Below are positions 58,003 to 64,000 of a stretch of 64,000 bases of DNA, in pieces; the stretch's first letter is position 1; each line of letters starts with the position of its first letter. Below the pieces are notes generated by a model, which searched no databases, was not told where the DNA came from, and saw nothing but the letters and a program-made list of their open reading frames with translations. This DNA is from Andrena cerasifolii (Eukaryota > Arthropoda > Insecta > Hymenoptera > Andrenidae). The position numbers were made by a program, and so were the translations under genes. The DNA lies in NCBI RefSeq assembly GCF_050908995.1, contig NC_135129.1, forward strand, positions 1,736,001-1,800,000. Reading direction: 5' to 3'.

Positions 58003-58227
58003 GGTATATTTTCCTATACGCGTTTGGACACAGCGTGAAGAAGTTCAAGGTAGATTTTCTCGAAAATGAAGCGCGTTATCAAAAAAAGTTACTGTTTCTT
58101 TTCGACTTATAACAAGTAAACAAGTGGAGAAAAAGGAATACAATTTTTTGATATTGCGCTTCATTTTCGAGAAAATCGAATTTGGAATTCTTGACGTTGC
58201 GTCCGGTCGCGTATAGGAAAACCTACC
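58003..58227. mobile_element. TTAA-target MITE (family T6), 225 bp
   Basis: TTAA (57999-58002) then GGTATATTTTCCTATACGCG; the right end CGCGTATAGGAAAACCTACC then TTAA (58228-58231). Inner words TTTTCTCGAAAATGAAGCGC and its complement also pair. Confidence 0.9.
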
Positions 58228-58254
58228 TTAACCACACCCCTAGTAAGGTTAGGG

Positions 58255-58406
58255 TTTAGGGTTTCGGATATTTGTAAATAGCCTATAATCTAATCTAGGA
58301 CGAATGTAATGTATATTCAAAATTTCAGGGAAATCTGTTCAGCCGCTTAGGCGTAAAAGGAGGACAAACAAACAGACATTTCACTTTTATATATTAGTAA
58401 GGATAC
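58255..58406 (+). mobile_element. 3' end of an RTE-related repeat
   Basis: The sequence AATTTCAGGGAAATCTGTTC then AGCCGCTTAGGCGTAAAAGG, ACAAACAAACAGACA and the tail CTTTTATATATTAGTAAGGAT is the standard 3' end of arthropod RTE-type LINEs and their small relatives. It may be the other end of the repeat that starts at 55757. Confidence 0.65.
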
Positions 58407-59821
58407 ATGCAATGGTTTGGTTTTACGGTGGTTGCTTAAAAATATTTTGATTACGCGAGCGATTAATTGAACACTGCAGTTGCATTGTTAGTTAATTGAT
58501 GTCGTGGTTTCTTTAGGGTAATATTCTTAGTCCGTTAATGATACTGCCTTCTTGTCCCAAGCAAAGTAGGTCGATATTCCGGAACATCAATTTGCTGACT
58601 AGTTGTAAAGTGTAATTAAATGTTGTAAGCGCATTACACGCGATAAAGCTGCGGTACGCTAATAAACAATATGTGTTGAAGTGGAATACTATTTTTAATC
58701 ATGCCTCTTATAAATTACATTGGATAATATCAATTTATAATCGAGATTGGAACTTGGTTTTTTTATTAAACAGGAATATTAATCTTAGGACAATCATAAA
58801 TTTACACAAAGTATCGTTACGAATAATGTTACTTTATACACTTTCACCGTTATCGTTTGATATTATTTTATACGCGTGGCATATGCTGTTTATTTGTACG
58901 AAGAAGATAACTGTTGAAACGGAGCATAAATTTCATAATAAAAATGTACTCCAAGTTTTATTTAAATATGTACATTTTTCAAATTCTGTTCACAAACGAA
59001 AGGATGAGACGGCGTTTTGTGTAAAACGTTGCCCGAGCAAAAAGTCCTACTTTGCGCCACGAGAAAGCGCTTCCGCGGGTTACTTAAATATTCAACACCG
59101 TGGTACGCTTAATGGTAACCCAATTACTTGACAAAAAGTTTAGTGACCCATGTGTAATGAGATTAATCGCGATCTAACCATGCTTCGGCCGAACAAACAA
59201 GTCGACTTCGCTCGAAATTGACCCGTGGAACAAAAAGTGGTTAATTAATTACTTTTAGCACGCTTCCACGCGCCAGCAGCAGCTCCTTTCTGCAGCTTTC
59301 CAGTTTATTTACCAATGATGCTACTACTTATTGCGCTTGGCTGGAACGATCGTGGATTTTCCTCCGACACACCTCGATGGAACTACGAGCAACTGTGACA
59401 GTAGAGATCAGTTTGCACTGGTAATTTTATGACTCGTCATACGAACAATACATTATTTATTTATTACGGATTAATAACCCTTTCGCACATTATATTATAA
59501 TAACATGAAATTACATGAACAGAGAATGGACAAACCAGGTGAAATTAAAATTCAAATTAGAGTAATAAATAATAAAGAAAAAAACCGAAAGAGATGAAAT
59601 ATGATGAACAGATATTACAATGTAGTATTAATATTACAAATTAGCATTCAGTATATACAGAACTGAGTTTCTACGTGTAGCTGAAGAAATAACGAAGATA
59701 TCAATACTATAGCATTATCAATATTTTATATTAAACTTCGATCTTGTGACAGAATATTTTTAAATCTTTAAAAAAATGGGACTAAGAAGCAATGCACATA
59801 GCTTAAAAATCTGATATATAG
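58407..59821. other. Non-coding stretch
   Basis: A 152-codon plus-strand frame (58673-59131) is Asn/Ile/Leu/Lys-rich, as expected from AT-rich DNA, and has no known motif; I do not call it a gene. Confidence 0.4.
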
Positions 59822-60260
59822 GCTGACAAGGGAACATCTCGGACTTGGAAATTTGAAACATTCTGAAACTTTGGGAATATGTGGGGAATTTCCTACTGAT
59901 TACAACGCAATTTTTGTTTGCTGTCCAAATTCACTCTAAGGGGGTGTAATTGACCCCTGAAAATCCGGTTATTTTCCAATTTTGTGTTATAACTCGTGAA
60001 CTGTAAAATAATTTTATTGCCAAATGCTAGATCTAATTAAACAAGTAACTTTTGGCTTGAAACTTTTTTTCTATCTCTTACAATTCGCGAGTTATAACAG
60101 AAAATCGGAAAATAGCCGAATTCTCAGGGGTTAATTTCACCCCGTTCGAGTGAATTTGGACAGCAAACAAAAATTGCGTTGTAATCAGGAGGAAATCCCC
60201 TACATATTCACAAAGTTTCAGAATTTTTTGAATTTCCGAGTTCGGGATCTTCCCTTGCGA
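59822..60260. mobile_element. Palindromic MITE, family M1, copy 3
   Basis: GCTGACAAGGGAACATCTCGGAC on the left; GTTCGGGATCTTCCCTTGCG on the right (complementary). The arms share the same words as the copies at 30915 and 52244. The centre differs (AAATGCTAGATCTAATTAAACAAG). Confidence 0.88.
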
Positions 60261-61491
60261 TTCTAAATTGACTCTGCATCCACTGTATAAATAATTATAA
60301 AATGAACAACGTTCACGCTCTACTCCACCTATTATCTTAATACAATATAAATATCCCCATTGACAATGATTACGTCCCAAGAGAACGCCACCTGAAGAAA
60401 TTAAATTGCAATCAAGCACAGTATCCCTATTTCATTAAACGACACTCTTAACGAGTGAAGAAATAACAATTTCGAAGCTTTTAATAAGACTTACATCGAT
60501 CACCTTTTTAATCGATGTCAAGCTTTAAAGTATCACTTCAGTTTAACCAGACCAGCCATTATTCAACAATCCCCTGCCACAAGAAACTCTGCGAAATAAC
60601 AGAATTTTAAAGATCCAACGGAAACAGTAAGCTCGTTCATTCCCCAATTACCACCCCACCGAGTCGCACGATAAACAAGTCTGAAGCTTCAGCCCCCTCC
60701 GATACTGATTCATTACAGACGAATTTTCAATTGCCCAGGTGATTCGCGTCTAGTACAATTAGTTATTGCTCGAACGGCAAGCCACTCGAATATACAAGGC
60801 AATTTTAATGGTCATGAAACCTCTACGCTCGATCTGGCACGGGAAGAGTAACTGCAGCTCCGCTTCCAAAATGGAGCTTCGTTAAAGGGGGACACAGTTG
60901 GCCTTGCACGGGTCACCGACGACAACGGTCGGGTTCCTTGTCTCATTAAAAGGGAAGACTTTCGTGCAAAAGTTCCCGGGGTATCAATGTACGCGACTTC
61001 TTCTGCCAGTCTGTCCGCCCGTCTTTCTTCCCTCTTCTTCGACGTCGTCCCTCGCCCCCTCTCCCCTCCACCCCCCTCTCGTCCTTCCGTTTACGACGTT
61101 AAGCGGCGCGGTGAAAGCACTTGCAAACAAATTACGATTACGGGATCCACCGTCGGCCGTCATCCTCGACGTCTGAATTGTCGCGCTGAATACGGCGGAG
61201 GGTTAAAAAAAAATGAGGGTGGAATTGGCCATTATGCGCGGACGAAGGGAGAACAGGGGGACGCTTCCAGCGGACAATCCGGCCAAGTTTGAAAATGTTT
61301 TAAGGGAAACTCGGCGCACGGCGGTCGATCCACCGCGGCTTCTGGAAAAATTAATGCTGCTTGTTCTGGGGAATAAATTCCCGCCGCCGCGCGTATTTGT
61401 CTCTCGCCGGCTTTCGGATCGACCTGCTCGCGCGTTTCAAACGAACCGTGAGTTCTGGATAGGAAGCGCGTGGCCACGATCATCCCTTTAA
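60261..61491. other. Non-coding stretch, CG-rich in its second half
   Basis: 60840-61480 is CG-dense with overlapping frames on both strands. No domain or splice signals support an exon. It may be regulatory. Confidence 0.35.
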
Positions 61492-61768
61492 GGGTCCAGT
61501 CTACTTTGCTGCTCGAAAAACAGGCTTATATTCTTGATTTTTTTTCTCAAGAACTAATGTATAAATTTTAATGTTCTTTTTTTGTTAATTGTTTAGTATT
61601 CTTTGCTGTACAGAATCGCATTTTTCATGTTTCCGAAATATAATTTGGAATCTGTGGATTTAAGTCGTAATGCTTGTGCATCGGTGAAAACACAGGTCCT
61701 CTGCGGAAATCCTTCTTGGCCTTGAAATGGTCCCAAAATGATAAACATGGAATGATTGTGTCCTATAG

Positions 61769-61950
61769 GGGTGTACGCATAAAGTGGACCAGAATCAGCC
61801 GAGTATCAAAAATAATTTTTCTTCCATCCACAAATAACGTTGACGAATAGGGAGGAAATTCAGAACTTTTGCTTTACAAGGGCGGCATTTTGTAACCACT
61901 GTTGATAAATCAATAATTGTAGTCCACTTTATGCGTACACCCCTGCGGGA
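61769..61950. mobile_element. Palindromic mini-element with 22-bp ends
   Basis: AGGGGTGTACGCATAAAGTGGAC at the left pairs with GTCCACTTTATGCGTACACCCCT at the right. It may be the centre of the surrounding element or a separate insertion. Confidence 0.7.
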
Positions 61951-62045
61951 CGTAATCATTCTATTTTTATTATTTTAGAACCAATTTGACGCCGAGGAGA
62001 ACCTCCGCAGTGCTCTCTCACTGAGTCACAAACACTGCGACTTAA

Positions 62046-63401
62046 CCTCTTAACGCTCACGCCCGCGTGACGTAGTCGGGTACGCTGAACCCTACCAACC
62101 TGTACATGCCCGTCACAGTCACGCGCTTGGCGGATTGTTTAATTTAGCCGTTGATATTTTTGCGTCGAAGTAATTTTCTCCCTCAAGGGAAAAATACTTA
62201 TTTTAATTTGCAAAATACTTATTTATCAGGCGGCCGAAAAGAGGCGAATATTTGTGATTTTTTTTTTTTTTGACGAAGCGGAAGCGTATAATTTTACAAA
62301 ACTTTTTGCGTTTAAAAGAGCAACATTTAAAGAACATTTGGTAATTTTCCCACAAAAATTACGCGAAAAAATCAGGATTTCAAGTTTAAATAGTTGCCAT
62401 GTTGTTTTAACTTAATATTTCGGAAAATTCTCTCTGTCAACCTGAGGATACATTAATATAATAACGAAAACTTTTTTGTTTTTTGATTTTAGATAATCTG
62501 GTTACGAATGGCAGTGCTCACCGCGAAACCAAATTTTTAAAAATGCTTCTTGGATGTCGCTTGTTATTTTATTATAAACGTAAATATTTTTGTACGAAAA
62601 ATATACCAAATGTTCTTTAAATGTTGCTCTTTTAAACGCAAAAAGTTCTGTACAAATATACGCTTCCGGTTCTTCAAAAAAAAATTCACAAATATTCGCC
62701 TCTTTTCGACCGCCTGACTAGGCATAACCCCTTAACTTAACAATATGAGAGAAAATATGATAAATTCATAAAAAAAAACACTTTCATTTAGCAGGAAAAT
62801 ATTATCGGGAAGATCCTTGGTTTATTTCTCAGACTTACGCCTTCCCTTCTCAAGAAAATCTTGGATTCGTCCCTGCGCCCCTCCCCCCCCCCCCCGTATA
62901 TTCCCCCACCCGAAAATCCCAAATCCGCCTCTGGAAGTAGCACTATCTTATACAAATTGTAAGCCATGTAGATTGCTCTCTGAACACAATCCGTTATATA
63001 TTGAATAAATATATAATAATACTATTCACAATCTTTGTCGCCTCCTGTTATTCGTTCCTTCAGACTTTGCGTAACTAGCATTCAGTCTTTCCTATATTAT
63101 TCTCCCAACCTCAATTTTGTGGTTTTCGTGTGCCGTGTCTAGTTTCAAGATATACCACACCCAATTACATTTTTAATTGCCACTTGTTATATTGCTGTAT
63201 AATAAACTGTAATATATGAAACAGAATAGAACGTGTTATATGCCATATTTTGCTTTCTTTGGACTATTTAGGTAAAAATACTTCGTTCAATGCTGGAAAC
63301 GTTAGAAACAAGATACAAAACCCACAATATATGAATTTATGAGAAAAAAAAATGTACATTTTTGGACAGTACCCGTTAAAAAAAATCTGAGCGTTAAGGG
63401 G
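62046..63401. mobile_element. Possible TTAA-target element with short ends (family T8)
   Basis: TTAA-CCTCTTAACGCTCA on the left and TGAGCGTTAAGGGG-ATAA on the right. The 14-bp ends differ by one base. The right flank ATAA differs from TTAA by one base. It encloses the truncated T2 copy. The shortness of the ends keeps confidence low. Confidence 0.45.
62227..62731. mobile_element. TTAA-target MITE, family T2, copy 2 (truncated and internally deleted)
   Basis: It matches 44306-45053 from CAGGCGG(T/C)CGAAAAGAGGCG onward and keeps the right end GACTAGGCATAACCCC before TTAA (62732-62735). The first about 17 bases of the left end are missing, and a block of about 210 bp after GGTAATTTT is deleted relative to copy 1. 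It could not be mobilised from both ends in this state. Confidence 0.9.
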
Positions 63402-63569
63402 ATAAATCCACGCATTTGTAATTATACGGAAATATGGAAAATACTATTCTATACACCAAGGAATAATAAATATTTAACAAAAGAAACATTAAAATTCGTA
63501 AAATAGTTCCTGGAGAAAATCATGAAAATAGGCCTCTTGCTCAACCGGCAAAGTAGAATGGACTCTTAA

Positions 63570-64000
63570 GTGGCTCAATGGGAATTATCGTTGGTAGGAG
63601 TCTGGTCGAATTGCTCGGTTTTTTGTCTGCTTTATTTAGGCCTCGGGACAAAATTCGCTCTGCGAGGAGCAAAGGATTGCTTTCCCTAAGCTCCTCGTAG
63701 CTTTATTTTCAAGTACGTGTTCATTAAGGGTTATACCTACCTGTAAGGTCGGAAAACACAAGTATTTTCGAGATTTTCTTTTTCAAAAACTTGAAGACTT
63801 CTTTAAATAAACGGTTGTATATTCGAGAGTATATATTTTAAAGTTCTTGTAGTTTTTTTTGCAATGCGATATCTAAATAAATAATGGAATTATACGCGAT
63901 CTCGCGGCAGCGTTTTTTATATAAGTACTTTACGGTGACCACTGTATCTTTGACCTGATTCATCAAAAATAAAAAATTCGACCAAATATAGTTAGTATAT
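63570..64000. other. Non-coding stretch to the window edge
   Basis: Nothing recognised. Confidence 0.4.

Larger units (their letters stand above)
61492..63565. mobile_element. TTAA-target element (family T5), 2.1 kb, host of nested elements
   Basis: TTAA (61488-61491) then GGGTCCAGTCTACTTTGC on the left; GCAAAGTAGAATGGACTC then TTAA (63566-63569) on the right. Inner arms also pair (GGAATGATTGTGTCC near 61750 and GGACGTAATCATTC near 61960), enclosing a palindrome with ends GGGGTGTACGCATAAAGTGG (61769-61950). The interior holds further TTAA-type sequences (62046-63401 and 62227-62731). No transposase recognised. Confidence 0.75.

Noticed and set aside
58673..59131. 152-codon plus-strand frame
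   Set aside because: Composition expected from AT-rich DNA, no motif recognised.

Overview
This 64 kb window is AT-rich animal DNA, most likely from an insect. The evidence is the mix of repeats: TTAA-target and TA-target DNA transposon relics, hAT miniatures, a Dong/R4-like LINE tail, RTE-type repeats and tRNA-derived SINEs. I see no bacterial genes, rRNA or intact tRNA. Nearly all of the window is intron or intergenic sequence. The one convincing host coding piece is a 92-nt minus-strand exon at 43200-43291. It has an acceptor AG, an ATG, a signal-peptide-like N-terminus and a GTGAGT donor, so the rest of that gene lies beyond large introns. A much weaker plus-strand candidate of the same kind sits near 29593-29665.

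Layout: 1-5.6 kb holds a LINE tail, a palindromic MITE, an RTE 3' end with three diverged repeat units, a TTAA MITE and a pogo-like element. 5.7-9.1 kb is GC-rich non-coding DNA plus two palindromic elements. 10-16 kb holds a SINE, a minisatellite, a TA-target element with subterminal repeats, a palindromic MITE, and two TTAA elements that abut at one shared TTAA. 17.7-21.9 kb is one decayed pogo-like transposon carrying four later insertions: an inverted-repeat element with a 1 kb minisatellite, a LINE 3' end, a hAT MITE and a GC-rich segment. 23.5-28.0 kb holds three more TA-target elements, two with transposase relics, followed by a Dong/R4-like LINE 3' end. 30.9-34.8 kb and 36.9-42.5 kb are rich in palindromic elements of TTAA, hAT, mariner and unassigned type. 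43-50 kb is mostly unique sequence apart from a nested Tc1-like/TTAA pair. 52-63.6 kb is again nested MITEs.

Two multi-element patterns stand out. First, six TA-target elements (4684, 11550, 17676, 23527, 25974, 26637) share one design: a short terminal repeat, in most cases starting GGGTAA or a close variant, and a motif private to each element that recurs inside it. Four of them keep pieces of a pogo/Tigger-type transposase: three a C-terminal Cys/His finger with a WAHE core, one an N-terminal psq-type helix-turn-helix. Second, at least seven different terminal sequences are flanked by TTAA, pointing to piggyBac-like or other TTAA-specific mobilisation. Several hAT MITEs have clean 8-bp duplications and cores built from short self-complementary words. 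All coordinates were read by eye; superfamily calls rest on termini and target duplications, and no database search was possible.
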